Source: Chitinophaga sp.
GTDB taxonomy: Bacteria > Bacteroidota > Bacteroidia > Chitinophagales > Chitinophagaceae
Assembly: GCF_017745275.1 (NCBI RefSeq)
Contig: NZ_JAGHZS010000005.1
Span: 1 to 64,000, forward strand
Direction of reading: 5' to 3'
DNA length: 64,000 nucleotides
Of this stretch, positions 51,904 to 61,401 are shown in pieces. Each line of letters opens with the position of its first letter. Within the stretch, counting starts at the first letter, position 1. The notes under the pieces are model-generated. The model saw nothing but the letters and a program-made list of their open reading frames with translations, ran no database searches and was not told the DNA's origin. Both the position numbers and the translations under genes were made by a program.

Positions 51904-54240
51904 TTACAGCGTCATTCTCTGCTGATTCCTGAAAATAACCAGTGGCACTTTTTTATCTCCATACAACTCATCCGCTTTCGTCAGGTCTTCTTTGGTATTG
52001 ATTTTTTTATCGCCCAGTTGCAGGATAACATCACCTGCTTTTATAGGGTATTTGTGGCCGCTTTCTGGTACAGCTACCACAAAGGCGCCTTTGTTATCCG
52101 GTAAACCGGTGGCAGAACGTTCTCCCAGTGTTTCAATATTTTTCATGAGAGCACCTTGCCAGCCGGAAAAGCTGGGTTCTTCATTAAGCACTTCCTTTGC
52201 CAATACCGGCAATGGTGCTTTTTTAGCCTTTGCTTTCAGCGCTGCCGTAGTAACCCCAAATTGATCCATCGGGAAGTTACGGAAGCCTGTTTTTAATGCC
52301 GGCGAAGTTCGTTGTACCCGGTAATCACCGGTAGCAGGGGAAATGAACATTGGGTCACCTGCCAGTGAATGGCCATCTGTAGGGGGCTTGATAGCATTTT
52401 GCTCCGGGAAAAAGTTGTGGTCTATCTCATCTCCCCAAAACTCAATAGCAATAGGCTTATAAGTACGAGTTACAATATTATGTCTGAAAATATCGTGACT
52501 GTTCTCAAACCATACATGCGGATGGAAGGAATTATTCAGCATAATGTTATTTTCGACGGTACGGTAAAAGCCTTCCCGTAGTTTAAGTCCGCCATTGAGG
52601 CATACGTTGTTGTAGATATGATAATTGGAGGAACCATCATCCAGGTCAATGTCCCAGCCGTGATCGCAACGGAAACGATTATTCCGCAGCACGTTGGTTT
52701 TCACGGCATCCTGCCTGATCAGCCAGGGATGTACTGCCACCAGGCTATCCAGCTGCTCCCGGTTCGGATACCACCAACGGTCGCGCCCCCAGGAATTAAA
52801 GGCGCCGTGGTCGCCCGTTTCCAATACGGTGTTAAATACGTCATTATACTCAATGATATGTCCGCCCCAGGTACCTTCACTCACGTTAATGCCTGCACGT
52901 GGTACATCATAAATGGTATTATGCGATACCGTAATATCCATGGCCATAGATATTTGTACGCCGGCAGTTTGCTTTTCAATCCGGCCAGTACGATAAATGA
53001 GGTTGTCAGCAGCCACGCAGGAGGCCGGATAATCAGGGCTTTTGGGGCCTGCAGCGGTGTCCATACCATTAAATGCCTGTGACTCGTTGTACTCAAACAA
53101 CGGTGCTCTTACCGCATCTTTATTACCAACGAAACAAATGCCGCTGCCACCCGCATCATGAATTTCGTTACCGGAGATGTAGGCACGGCGGTTATAGTTG
53201 CTCACAAAAACAGCGTTGCCGCCATTATGATCAAATTCGCAATCAAGGATGCTACAGTCCGTGGTGCCATCCAGTAATACAGCGCCGCCACGGTAAATGG
53301 TCCAGTCGCTCCGCAACAGCGGCTCACGGGTATCCATAAACGTAGCATTGCTATGTGCAAAGCGTATATTCCTGAACGTTATATTTTTCACGGGCTTATC
53401 TGCAGTTCCTTTTAATGCCACAATTTCCGGCAGGCGGGAAATAATGACACTCGCCTTTTCCGGTGATACACCGGCAACAGGTTTATAATAAAGCGTTTTA
53501 CCCGCTTTATCGTAATACCATTCGCGGGGAGCATCCAGCTCTTCGAAAATATTTTCTACAAAACGCTCCTTTTCATTCATCCCCATCTGCCGGTTGTTCT
53601 GGTAACCGCCTTCCAGTTGCAATGTGCCATCGGTGTTTATACCGGTAATGCGATAATGGTAACCACCCCATTCATGCTTGTGGAGGGCATGTATATAACC
53701 CCCTTGCGGATGTTTCCAGGTTTTAATCCTCTCCGGGCTGAGCACATCATCGGCCGTTCCATTGAAATGTTTGGCGCTGCTGTCAAAATTAGGATAGCGG
53801 GCACGGATTTGTTGTTCGTTATTGATATAAAGATGACTGAACTCAAAAGGTACGTCCAGCGGGGCTTTATAAATACCGTCTTTCCATAATGTCCACTGAA
53901 GGCGTAAAAGCTGCCCGCCACTAAGGGTAACAGCTGCCGGCGCTGTATGTGGCTTTTCATTTCCGGCGCTGGTCACGGTGATGCTCCCTTTGCCCGGTGG
54001 CAGATCAGCGGAAGACAATACCAATGTGCTATCCAGGAAATAGGTGCCTGGCTTCAGATAAATGGTAATATTGGCATCCGGTTCTTTTTGAAGGAGCGCT
54101 TTCGCCTTTGAAATACTTTCGGATAGGCTGGTTTGGTTGGTGGACGTAGTGGCGGCATAAATAGTCTTCCGCTGGGCCAACAGGCTTCCAGGAAGCAGCG
54201 ATAACGCTACCGCATATACGATACAGGTACTTCTTCTCAT
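51904..54240 (-). CDS. Right-handed beta-helix protein with C-terminal PDZ-like domain
   Basis: About 778 residues with signal peptide (start 54240, MRRSTCIVYAVALSLLPGSL, cleavage near LAQR). Parallel beta-helix repeats from about 50 to 640 (KNITFRNIRFAHSN, CSILDCEFDHNGGNAVFVSN, YISGNEIHDAGGSGICFVGN, NNIMLNNSFHPHVWF), as in pectate-lyase-like polysaccharide enzymes such as GH141 or PL families. The final ~80 residues resemble a PDZ domain (VVAVPESGHKYPIKAGDVIL, GDKKINTKEDL). Probably a secreted carbohydrate-active enzyme. The class is not certain. Confidence 0.8.
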   Translation of the reverse strand: MRRSTCIVYAVALSLLPGSLLAQRKTIYAATTSTNQTSLSESISKAKALLQKEPDANITIYLKPGTYFLDSTLVLSSADLPPGKGSITVTSAGNEKPHTAPAAVTLSGGQLLRLQWTLWKDGIYKAPLDVPFEFSHLYINNEQQIRARYPNFDSSAKHFNGTADDVLSPERIKTWKHPQGGYIHALHKHEWGGYHYRITGINTDGTLQLEGGYQNNRQMGMNEKERFVENIFEELDAPREWYYDKAGKTLYYKPVAGVSPEKASVIISRLPEIVALKGTADKPVKNITFRNIRFAHSNATFMDTREPLLRSDWTIYRGGAVLLDGTTDCSILDCEFDHNGGNAVFVSNYNRRAYISGNEIHDAGGSGICFVGNKDAVRAPLFEYNESQAFNGMDTAAGPKSPDYPASCVAADNLIYRTGRIEKQTAGVQISMAMDITVSHNTIYDVPRAGINVSEGTWGGHIIEYNDVFNTVLETGDHGAFNSWGRDRWWYPNREQLDSLVAVHPWLIRQDAVKTNVLRNNRFRCDHGWDIDLDDGSSNYHIYNNVCLNGGLKLREGFYRTVENNIMLNNSFHPHVWFENSHDIFRHNIVTRTYKPIAIEFWGDEIDHNFFPEQNAIKPPTDGHSLAGDPMFISPATGDYRVQRTSPALKTGFRNFPMDQFGVTTAALKAKAKKAPLPVLAKEVLNEEPSFSGWQGALMKNIETLGERSATGLPDNKGAFVVAVPESGHKYPIKAGDVILQLGDKKINTKEDLTKADELYGDKKVPLVIFRNQQRMTL

Positions 54241-54447
54241 GGTTGATTTTGCTAATCCGCGAATATATACACTACACAAACCGGATTGTAATGAAAAATT
54301 AGCAGTTACTAAGCTATTTTTCTGCTAAAAATGCAGTGAAAGTTTGTTTTATATGTCATAATTACCGGTTATAGAACATTGGATCATGGTTTGTTGTTAC
54401 CTAAACACGTTTGAGAAATCAAAAAAAGGAGCAAAAAAAACGTATTT

Positions 54448-57048
54448 ATGAACTTGAATAATTTCACTATAAAATCGCAGGAAATACTGCAACAGGCGCA
54501 ACAACTGGCATTTAATAACCAAAACCAGTCGATTGAAACAGGACATCTCCTGAAAGCCTTATTAAATGATGAAGATAGCCCCATTGAATACTTGCTGAAG
54601 AAGAATGATGTCAACACTACTTTCGTAAACAGTAAGCTCAATGAGCAGATAAATAAATACCCCCGGATGGCAGCCGGTGAAGGCGGTCAGTCCCTCAGCC
54701 GCGATGCCAATAATGTAATATTAAGGGCAGGCGCAGCGATCAAAGAATTTAAAGATGAATTTGTGAGTGTAGAACACCTGCTGTTGGGAATTCTCGGCGG
54801 TAGTGATGATACTGCCAAGTTATTGAAAGATGCGGGTTTAACGGAAAAAGGCCTCAAAGCGGCTATCCGGGAACTGCGCAAAGGTGATACGGTGAACTCA
54901 CAAACCGGCGGTAACCAGTATAACACCCTGCAGAAGTATGCGAAGAACCTCAACGAAATGGCCCGGGAAGGGAAACTGGATCCGGTCATTGGTCGTGATG
55001 AGGAGATCCGCAGAACCTTGCATATCCTCTCCCGCAGGTCAAAAAACAACCCTATCCTGGTGGGTGAACCCGGTGTTGGTAAAACCGCTATCGTCGAAGG
55101 ATTGGGCCATCGCATCATCAATGGCGACGTACCGGAAAACCTGAAATCCAAAACTATCTACGCTCTCGATATGGGTGCGTTGATGGCCGGTGCCAAATAC
55201 CGCGGTGAGTTCGAAGAAAGATTAAAAGGAGTGGTAAAAGAAGTAGCAGAAAGTAATGGGGAAATCATCCTCTTTATTGATGAAATCCACACCCTGATTG
55301 GCGCAGGCGCCATGGAAGGTGCCATGGATGCCGCTAATATCCTGAAGCCGGCATTGGCCAGGGGAGAACTGCGTGCTATCGGTGCTACCACCCTCAATGA
55401 ATACCAGAAATATTTTGAGAAAGATAAAGCCCTGGAACGCCGCTTCCAGAAAGTATTGGTCGACGAGCCTTCCGTAGAAGATGCAATTTCCATTTTACGT
55501 GGATTGAAAGAAAAATACGAAAGCCATCACCACGTACTGATAAAAGATGAAGCCATCATCGCAGCGGTAGAATTATCACATCGTTATATCACGGATCGTT
55601 TCTTACCAGACAAGGCGATTGACCTGATCGATGAAAGTGCCGCTAAACTCAGGCTGGAAATGAATTCCATGCCGGAGGAGCTGGATGAACTGGAAAGAAG
55701 AATCCGTCAACTGGAAATTGAAAGAGAAGCAATTAAACGGGAAAATGACGAAGATAAACTCCGCGAACTGCGCGAGGAAATTGCCCGCCTGAGTGAAGAA
55801 CGTAACACCTTTAAAGCAAAATGGCAGGCGGAAAAAGAAGTAGTAGACCAGATCCAGAACGCTAAATCAGCGATCGAAAACCTGAAGCTCGAAGCGGAAC
55901 AGGCAGAGCGCAACGGCGACTTTGGCCGCGTAGCTGAGATCCGCTACGGTAAAGTGAAGGAACAGGAAAAACTGGTGACTGATCTTACAGAAGAATTGAA
56001 TAAAATATCTGCCAATCATAAACGTCTTCTTAAAGAGGAAGTAGATGCAGAAGATATCGCGGAAAACGTAGCCAAGGCTACCGGTATCCCGGTATCAAAG
56101 ATGATGCAGAGTGAAAAGGATAAATTACTGCACCTGGAAGAAGAACTGCATCAGCGTGTAATTGGTCAGGACGAAGCCATCATCGCCGTATCTGACGCTA
56201 TACGCCGCAGCCGCGCCGGATTGCAGGATCCCCGCAGGCCTATCGGGTCATTCATTTTCCTCGGTACCACCGGGGTCGGTAAAACAGAGCTGGCCAAAGC
56301 ATTGGCAGAATACCTGTTCGACGATGAAAACATGATGACACGTATAGACATGAGCGAATACCAGGAAAAACATTCGGTAAGCCGACTGGTAGGAGCGCCT
56401 CCGGGATATGTGGGATATGATGAAGGTGGACAGCTCACTGAAGCAGTACGCCGTAAACCGTACTCTGTTGTCCTGCTCGATGAAATCGAAAAAGCGCACC
56501 CGGATACTTTTAACATTTTGTTACAGGTATTAGATGACGGTCGTTTAACAGATAACAAAGGCCGTGTGGTGAACTTTAAAAACACTATCATCATCATGAC
56601 CAGCAACATGGGTAGTCATATTATCCAGGAGAATTTTGAAAACATTAACGATTCCAACAGAGAAGAGATCGTTGATAAGACGAAAGATGAAGTAATGAAT
56701 GTGCTGAAACAAACTATTCGTCCTGAATTCCTGAACAGGATTGACGAAGTGATTATGTTCCAGCCGTTGATGAGAAGTGAAATTAAAGGAATAATTAACA
56801 TACAGTTACAACAGTTGAAGGACATGGTTGCAAAGAATGGCATGATATTGGAATTTTCAGATTATGCGCTTGAATACCTTTCCGTTCAGGGTTACGATCC
56901 TCAATTTGGTGCAAGACCATTGAAACGCCTGATTCAGAAGGAAATCATTAACCTGCTGAGTAAGAAAATTCTCAGCGGTGATATTGATAAATCCAAACCA
57001 GTGTTGATAGATGTGTTTGATGGCGTAGTAGTAATCAGAAACAATTAA
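54448..57048 (+). CDS. clpB: ATP-dependent chaperone ClpB (disaggregase)
   Basis: 866 residues, the usual ClpB length. N-domain (1-145), NBD1 with Walker [10 protein letters not shown] (about 205-213) and Walker [10 protein letters not shown], a coiled-coil middle domain (about 405-530) that distinguishes ClpB from ClpA/ClpC, NBD2 with GTTGVGKTE (about 606-614), [12 protein letters not shown], and a C-terminal domain. It resolubilises aggregated proteins with DnaK. I saw no HSE-like or CIRCE element upstream. A poor GGAG lies about 20 bp before the ATG. Confidence 0.97.
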   Translation: MNLNNFTIKSQEILQQAQQLAFNNQNQSIETGHLLKALLNDEDSPIEYLLKKNDVNTTFVNSKLNEQINKYPRMAAGEGGQSLSRDANNVILRAGAAIKEFKDEFVSVEHLLLGILGGSDDTAKLLKDAGLTEKGLKAAIRELRKGDTVNSQTGGNQYNTLQKYAKNLNEMAREGKLDPVIGRDEEIRRTLHILSRRSKNNPILVGEPGVGKTAIVEGLGHRIINGDVPENLKSKTIYALDMGALMAGAKYRGEFEERLKGVVKEVAESNGEIILFIDEIHTLIGAGAMEGAMDAANILKPALARGELRAIGATTLNEYQKYFEKDKALERRFQKVLVDEPSVEDAISILRGLKEKYESHHHVLIKDEAIIAAVELSHRYITDRFLPDKAIDLIDESAAKLRLEMNSMPEELDELERRIRQLEIEREAIKRENDEDKLRELREEIARLSEERNTFKAKWQAEKEVVDQIQNAKSAIENLKLEAEQAERNGDFGRVAEIRYGKVKEQEKLVTDLTEELNKISANHKRLLKEEVDAEDIAENVAKATGIPVSKMMQSEKDKLLHLEEELHQRVIGQDEAIIAVSDAIRRSRAGLQDPRRPIGSFIFLGTTGVGKTELAKALAEYLFDDENMMTRIDMSEYQEKHSVSRLVGAPPGYVGYDEGGQLTEAVRRKPYSVVLLDEIEKAHPDTFNILLQVLDDGRLTDNKGRVVNFKNTIIIMTSNMGSHIIQENFENINDSNREEIVDKTKDEVMNVLKQTIRPEFLNRIDEVIMFQPLMRSEIKGIINIQLQQLKDMVAKNGMILEFSDYALEYLSVQGYDPQFGARPLKRLIQKEIINLLSKKILSGDIDKSKPVLIDVFDGVVVIRNN

Positions 57049-57080
57049 TTCTAAATACGACGATACATAGTTAACGATAA

Positions 57081-57108
57081 GCCCCGCGATTCTTCGCGGG
57101 GCTTTTTT
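57081..57108 (+). terminator. Intrinsic terminator of clpB
   Basis: GCCCCGCGA and TCGCGGGGC form a perfect 9-bp stem with a 4-nt loop, followed by six T. Confidence 0.92.
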
Positions 57109-57145
57109 GTGTTCCGTCATCGCAGGTATTCTGCGCAGCTTTCGT

Positions 57146-57153
57146 TAAATTTG
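57146..57153 (+). promoter_or_regulatory. Predicted -7 box of guaD
   Basis: TAAATTTG matches TAnnTTTG, 21 bp before the ATG at 57175. Confidence 0.5.
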
Positions 57154-57174
57154 AATGAACCAAAAAATGACCAT

Positions 57175-57654
57175 ATGCCGGGAGAAAGAGAAAAACGATT
57201 TATGCAACACGCCATTACGTTGTCACGCAGGGGTATGGAAAACGGCGATGGGGGACCCTTTGGCGCTATTGTAGTAAGAGGAGAGGAAATTGTGGGAGAA
57301 GGGTGGAACCAGGTGTTGACAGATACCGATCCTACGGCGCATGCAGAAGTAGTAGCCATCAGGCAGGCATGTAAAAACCTGGGGACTTTCCAGTTGCACG
57401 ACTGCGAAATTTATACTTCCTGCGAGCCTTGTCCGATGTGTTTGGGCGCTATTTACTGGGCCAGGCCAGCACGTGTATATTATGCCAACACCAAGGAAGA
57501 TGCGGCAGCCATTGATTTTGATGATTCATTTATTTACAGGGAAATCAGTAAATCACATACAGATAAGAAAATTCCTTTGATTGCGATGCCGACAGCAGCG
57601 GCATTAAGTGTATTCAGAGATTGGAAAGAGAAGGGGGATAAGACGTTGTACTAG
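57175..57654 (+). CDS. guaD: Guanine deaminase (cytidine-deaminase fold)
   Basis: 159 residues. Zinc site HAEV (DPTAHAEVVAIRQAC) and SCEPCPMCLGAIYWARP, with the C-terminal DDSFIYREI segment that matches bacterial GuaD and separates it from tRNA adenosine deaminase TadA. It converts guanine to xanthine for purine salvage. ATG at 57175 is chosen because it follows a -7 box. Single gene; its TAG stop lies in the first unit of heptad hairpin 6. Confidence 0.93.
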   Translation: MPGEREKRFMQHAITLSRRGMENGDGGPFGAIVVRGEEIVGEGWNQVLTDTDPTAHAEVVAIRQACKNLGTFQLHDCEIYTSCEPCPMCLGAIYWARPARVYYANTKEDAAAIDFDDSFIYREISKSHTDKKIPLIAMPTAAALSVFRDWKEKGDKTLY

Positions 57655-57755
57655 CAGTTAGCTGTTAGCTTTTAGCAAAAATGCAGCGGAGAACATAGTA
57701 TATGTTAATCTCCGCTGCATTTTTGCTAAAAGCTAAAAGCTAACTGCTAATAGCT
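57653..57755. repeat. Heptad hairpin element 6 (subfamily A)
   Basis: Left units AGCAGTT, AGCTGTT, AGCTTTT, AGCAAAA. Right units TTTTGCT, AAAAGCT, AAAAGCT, AACTGCT, AATAGCT, with a further CTAATAGCT copy beyond. Core ATGCAGCGGAGA pairs with TCTCCGCTGCAT, with AACATA/TATGTT inside. Fills the convergent gap. Confidence 0.9.
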
Positions 57756-57768
57756 CTAATAGCTCTAA

Positions 57769-58140
57769 TCACCGCCTGAGCGCTGAAAAATGGTAAGCCC
57801 AGAACAGGGCCAGCAGTAAAAAAAGGACACTGAGAATAATAACGGTGAGGTATATATAATTATCCGATTTTCTCCTGGTGCGGTACCGTTTATGCAGTTT
57901 TTTTAACAGCTCCCATTTCATCTCTCTGATCCATCCGGGTATCTTCTCTTTTTCTTTGATGGCAGCCAGTCCTTCGAGTGCATCACTGCAAAGTTCGCAA
58001 TCGGCCAGGTGCATTTCTACTTCATGTTGTTCTTCAGCAGTCAGCTTACCCTGTACATAGTCCAGCAGCTGCTGTTGAGAAGGACAGCTAGTAGTTACAA
58101 AGATATCGTTGAAATGCTCGTTCATATCACTATTGTGCAA
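57769..58140 (-). CDS. Zinc-finger (zf-HC2) anti-sigma-like membrane protein
   Basis: 123 residues. The zinc-binding anti-sigma motif VEMHLADCELCSDALEGL (H-x3-C-x2-C) is preceded by CPSQQQLLDYVQGKLT. One membrane helix near the C-terminus (about 100-120) with almost no periplasmic part. It lies 1 bp downstream of an ECF sigma gene and should restrain it. An in-frame ATG at 58125 is an equally good start. Confidence 0.85.
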   Translation of the reverse strand: MHNSDMNEHFNDIFVTTSCPSQQQLLDYVQGKLTAEEQHEVEMHLADCELCSDALEGLAAIKEKEKIPGWIREMKWELLKKLHKRYRTRRKSDNYIYLTVIILSVLFLLLALFWAYHFSALRR

Positions 58141-58141
58141 A

Positions 58142-58723
58142 TTAACTTTTGTTTGCGCGTTGTTGTTTTTCCAGTAAAAGTTTCAGGTTTCTTTTGCCAT
58201 TCTGGATATAGCTTTTTACCTGTAGCAGGTTATATCCGGTTTGATCAGCAATTTCCTGGTATGATTTCTTTTGCAGGTAAAACAGCTGTACACAAACTTT
58301 CTGTTCAGGGTTTAGCAGGTTGATGGCCTGTCCCATATTTTCCAGCAAGATATCCTTTTCCTGGAATACCCGCTTATCTTCTTCCTCTGCAGCGATGCCT
58401 CCCATATGTTTATCGGAAATTTCTTCCTTGTATTTCATATGCTTTTGCCGCAACTGCATGAGGCAGTAGTTTTTAGTTACCTGGTAAATCCAGGCCCTGA
58501 AATATTGAATCTCATGTTTATTGATGTCGGATAACATCTTGAGAAAGATTTGCTGCACAGCATCGCGTGCATCTTCTTCGTTCTTCAGGTACTTCATGCA
58601 CATACCCAATAATAGTACGGCATAGCGGTCAAACAGCACACCTATCCAATCACTGTTGTTATCAGCTTTGAACCGTTGCAGTAGCTCCTGGTCTGTTAGT
58701 TGTTGTATGTCTGGATTATTCAC
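58142..58723 (-). CDS. ECF RNA polymerase sigma factor
   Basis: 193 residues. Region 2 (about 25-95: VLFDRYAVLLLGMCMKYL, EEDARDAVQQIFLKML, YFRAWIYQVTKNYCLMQLRQ) and region 4 (about 130-185: QKVCVQLFYLQKKSYQEIAD, helix-turn-helix) are both intact. Its regulon is unknown. Forms an operon with the small zf-HC2 anti-sigma gene that follows, and lies downstream of a second, older-looking sigma/anti-sigma pair. Confidence 0.9.
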   Translation of the reverse strand: MNNPDIQQLTDQELLQRFKADNNSDWIGVLFDRYAVLLLGMCMKYLKNEEDARDAVQQIFLKMLSDINKHEIQYFRAWIYQVTKNYCLMQLRQKHMKYKEEISDKHMGGIAAEEEDKRVFQEKDILLENMGQAINLLNPEQKVCVQLFYLQKKSYQEIADQTGYNLLQVKSYIQNGKRNLKLLLEKQQRANKS

Positions 58724-58736
58724 AGGCTAATAAATG

Positions 58737-58763
58737 GAATGCTGCATATAGGATGCAGCATTC
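58737..58763. terminator. Hairpin between the two sigma/anti-sigma pairs
   Basis: GAATGCTGCAT and ATGCAGCATTC pair perfectly (11 bp) around a 5-nt loop. It lacks a T-tract, so it may end the upstream transcript only weakly. Confidence 0.5.
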
Positions 58764-58796
58764 ACAAAAGTCCATAATATTTTTGATATATTTTTA

Positions 58797-59867
58797 TCAC
58801 ATACTGTCTAAAGCCTGCTGGGCCGCACTTTTCATGGATCCTTCCATGCGTATCACTTCCCGGAACATACGGCGAGCCTTGCCCATCTGACCCTTGCTGC
58901 GGTAGCAGATGGCCAGCTGGTAGCGCGCCAATTCCACGTACTTGCCTGAGCTCACTGATTCAATTCTTCTGTACCGGTCGATGGCCTCACCGAGGTTGCC
59001 CTGTTGTTGGTATACCATGGCTGCCTTGTAAAGATATTCATCGCTGTTAATAGCGGTAGCCGGTGTTTCTTTTTTAGGAGGATCCGGGGGAGGAGCGGGT
59101 TTATCCTCTTTGGGAGCGGGCTTTACCTCTGGTTTGGGATCCGGTTTTTTATCATCGTCTTTCGCTTTGTCGGCGGCAGCCTTTTTCAGTGAGTCGGCCT
59201 GCTTTTGTAATGCCTGTTGCTTTTTCACACTATCTGCTGCATGCTTCTTTTGCAAAGCCTTTAATGCTGCTGCTTTTTTCAGTGCAGCAGAATCGGGGTG
59301 GGGGGTATTGGCGGCAATCAGCGGTTTGGCGGATGTTTCAGCCGGATGCGTTACCGGTGCAGTGGCTGACGGCGTATTGTGTTCCGGAGTAATTACCGGT
59401 GCAGTGGTCACTACTGTATCCTTAACGGAGTCTTTGGCTGGCAGCGTAGCGGCCATCACTCTTACCGGCGGCTGGTTCCGCATATGACCGCGTAGTACGT
59501 ATATACTGCCAATGCCCAGGCCAATAAATGCTACCATCCAGAAGTAGGTGAGCAAATGTTCTTTGTTCTTTTCCTTGCGGGTGTATTGCGCAACTTTCTG
59601 TACATGCGAAACAGGTTGAATACTGTTGTGTACGTAGCGTTGCAACTTATTGGTGAGGTCCTGGTAATTATCGGTGTTCTCTTCTTTCTCCAATGCCTGC
59701 AGGGCATCATAACACAGATCACAATCTGTGAGATGTTGTTCTACAAGATGTCTCTCCACATCAGTCAATCTGCCGTCCAGATAGCGGGGCAACTGATCTC
59801 TGCTGAGGCAACGGATAGCGGAAAAAATCTTTAGTACTTTATCATTATTCGGTTTACTACTTAACAT
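58797..59867 (-). CDS. zf-HC2 anti-sigma-like protein with periplasmic TPR domain
   Basis: 356 residues. N-terminal zinc finger (VEQHLTDCDLCYDALQAL; cytoplasmic), one membrane helix (about 105-125, LTYFWMVAFIGLGIGSIYVL), a long low-complexity Ala/Lys/Pro linker (about 165-275), and TPR-like repeats at the end (YKAAMVYQQQGNLGEAIDRY, LARYQLAICYRSKGQMGKAR). The linker would reach through the periplasm so that the TPR part can sense envelope proteins. It overlaps the upstream sigma-like gene by 11 bp. Confidence 0.85.
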   Translation of the reverse strand: MLSSKPNNDKVLKIFSAIRCLSRDQLPRYLDGRLTDVERHLVEQHLTDCDLCYDALQALEKEENTDNYQDLTNKLQRYVHNSIQPVSHVQKVAQYTRKEKNKEHLLTYFWMVAFIGLGIGSIYVLRGHMRNQPPVRVMAATLPAKDSVKDTVVTTAPVITPEHNTPSATAPVTHPAETSAKPLIAANTPHPDSAALKKAAALKALQKKHAADSVKKQQALQKQADSLKKAAADKAKDDDKKPDPKPEVKPAPKEDKPAPPPDPPKKETPATAINSDEYLYKAAMVYQQQGNLGEAIDRYRRIESVSSGKYVELARYQLAICYRSKGQMGKARRMFREVIRMEGSMKSAAQQALDSM

Positions 59868-60432
59868 ATCCCTGGTTCATAAATAGCTTGGCAAGTTTTC
59901 CTTTGGCTGCTTTCAGCTGGGATCTCAGCTTATCACGTGATAGGCCGGTGGCGGCTGAAAGATCTGCAAAAGATTTATTTTCAAGATAAAATTGCGTGAT
60001 AATGGATTTGTCGTCTGGATGAAGTCGTTCCAATGCCTGTTCCAGGCGTACAATCAGATCCTGCCGGTCAATAATGTTGGTAGCGGCTTTGTCCACTGTA
60101 TTTTCAATGTGTAATAAATCTCTGCCATCGCGTGATGGATAGAAAGGGGTGTTTTTTTCCGGTTTACCCAGGTATCCTTTCTGAATATGCAAGATCCATT
60201 CATTTGCCTTGTAGATAGTCTGCGTTTTAAGACTGGCACTCAATCTTTGTAGCAGGGTGGGAAAAACAATATTGGGGTCCAGGTTGGGGTTGTTCTTCAG
60301 ATGTGGAATGGTAACAGCAACCAGGAGATGACTGTACCTGTCCATCAATACGCCTTCTGCCTCGCGATCACGTTGTTTCCTGGCGCGGGATATTAGCTCT
60401 TTGTCCGATAAATTGGTTAACTGTTGTTGCAT
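59857..60432 (-). CDS. Divergent ECF sigma-like protein with weak region 2
   Basis: 191 residues. Region 4 is clear (DDKSIITQFYLENKSFADLS, then helix-turn-helix). Region 2 is recognisable by position and shared start (LSDKELISRARKQRD) but has lost the acidic DAxDxVQxxF core, reading DPNIVFPTLLQRLSASLKT instead. It may be a weak or specialised sigma, or work with its TPR-bearing partner as a transcription adaptor. Divergent from the NlpC/P60 gene by 92 bp. Confidence 0.75.
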   Translation of the reverse strand: MQQQLTNLSDKELISRARKQRDREAEGVLMDRYSHLLVAVTIPHLKNNPNLDPNIVFPTLLQRLSASLKTQTIYKANEWILHIQKGYLGKPEKNTPFYPSRDGRDLLHIENTVDKAATNIIDRQDLIVRLEQALERLHPDDKSIITQFYLENKSFADLSAATGLSRDKLRSQLKAAKGKLAKLFMNQGYVK

Positions 60433-60524
60433 AAACTTATTACTTTATATTTACGTACAAAAGCGGAAAAAGTTCATTTAGCGCATTAATTTATTGAATA
60501 ATAAAACGGATTTATACAATTAAT

Positions 60525-61298
60525 ATGCCATACGCCATTGTCATTGTGCCAGTTGCGCCATTACGGGCTGCAGCGTCACATAAGAGTGAAATGATTTCCC
60601 AATTGCTGTGGGGGGCCTGTGTAGAAATCATGGAAACGGCTCCCGGTGGTTGGGTGCAGGTGAAAAACCAATACGACGAATATACTGGCTGGGCTACTAT
60701 GGCTCACCTGGAACCTATTGAGGAAGTATTATTCCGGACACCGGCTACCTGGTATTTTCCAGGCTGGGTGAACCGTGTTACCATGAACGGACAACCCATG
60801 CAGGTCCCTTTTGGTTGCCTGGTAAAGAGTCCCGATAATAACGCCACGCAATGGGGAAATATTACCGTAAAATTCGAAGATAAGCCACTTCCCTATACGA
60901 ATACTGCGGTAGCAGATGTAACGGCGTTAAAACAGGCTGCGATGCAGTTTTTAAATACGGCATATCTCTGGGGAGGCGTGAGTGTGTTTGGGATAGATTG
61001 CTCCGGGTTTACCCAAAATGTATTTAAATTATCCGGTATTCCGCTCTGGCGGGATGCTTATCAACAAGCTACCCAGGGGCACCTGGTGGATTTTTTACAG
61101 GAAGCCCGCCTCGGTGATCTGGCTTTCTTCGATAATGAAGAAGGCAGAATTACGCATGTAGGCATCCTGCTCAATGATCACGAAATCATCCACTCTTCCG
61201 GTAAAGTCCGTATCGATCCTATCGATAACCAGGGTATTATTAATGCGGATACTGGTCTCCGTACGCACCAGTTGAGGATTATAAAAAGATATTTCTAA
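60525..61298 (+). CDS. NlpC/P60 (C40) peptidase with SH3-like domains
   Basis: 257 residues without signal peptide. Two bacterial SH3-like domains (about 1-65 and 70-125) precede the catalytic domain with FGIDCSGFTQNVF (Cys), RITHVGILL (His) and EIIHSSG (third residue). This matches gamma-D-glutamyl-L-diamino acid endopeptidases such as YkfC or DPP VI that cut peptidoglycan-derived peptides. Absence of a signal suggests a cytoplasmic cell-wall peptide recycling role. Confidence 0.9.
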   Translation: MPYAIVIVPVAPLRAAASHKSEMISQLLWGACVEIMETAPGGWVQVKNQYDEYTGWATMAHLEPIEEVLFRTPATWYFPGWVNRVTMNGQPMQVPFGCLVKSPDNNATQWGNITVKFEDKPLPYTNTAVADVTALKQAAMQFLNTAYLWGGVSVFGIDCSGFTQNVFKLSGIPLWRDAYQQATQGHLVDFLQEARLGDLAFFDNEEGRITHVGILLNDHEIIHSSGKVRIDPIDNQGIINADTGLRTHQLRIIKRYF

Positions 61299-61304
61299 AC
61301 CGGG

Positions 61305-61395
61305 AGCAGAAAGCAAAAAGCAGAAAGCAAAAAGCTATTGTCGCGTATATCATTCGCTTCAATAGCTTTTTGCTTTCTGCTTTTTGCTTTCTGCT
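61305..61395. repeat. Heptad hairpin element 7 (subfamily B), perfect 35-bp arms
   Basis: Left: AGCAGAA, AGCAAAA, AGCAGAA, AGCAAAA, AGCTATT. The right arm (61361-61395) is the exact reverse complement. The 21-nt loop keeps only half of the subfamily B core (TCATTCGC). Sits at the convergent junction with ppa. Confidence 0.92.
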
Positions 61396-61401
61396 CTTTA
61401 T

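Noticed and set aside
57175..57654. guaD as tRNA adenosine deaminase tadA
   Set aside because: The DDSFIYREI segment and PCPMCLGAIYWARP context match guanine deaminase, not TadA.
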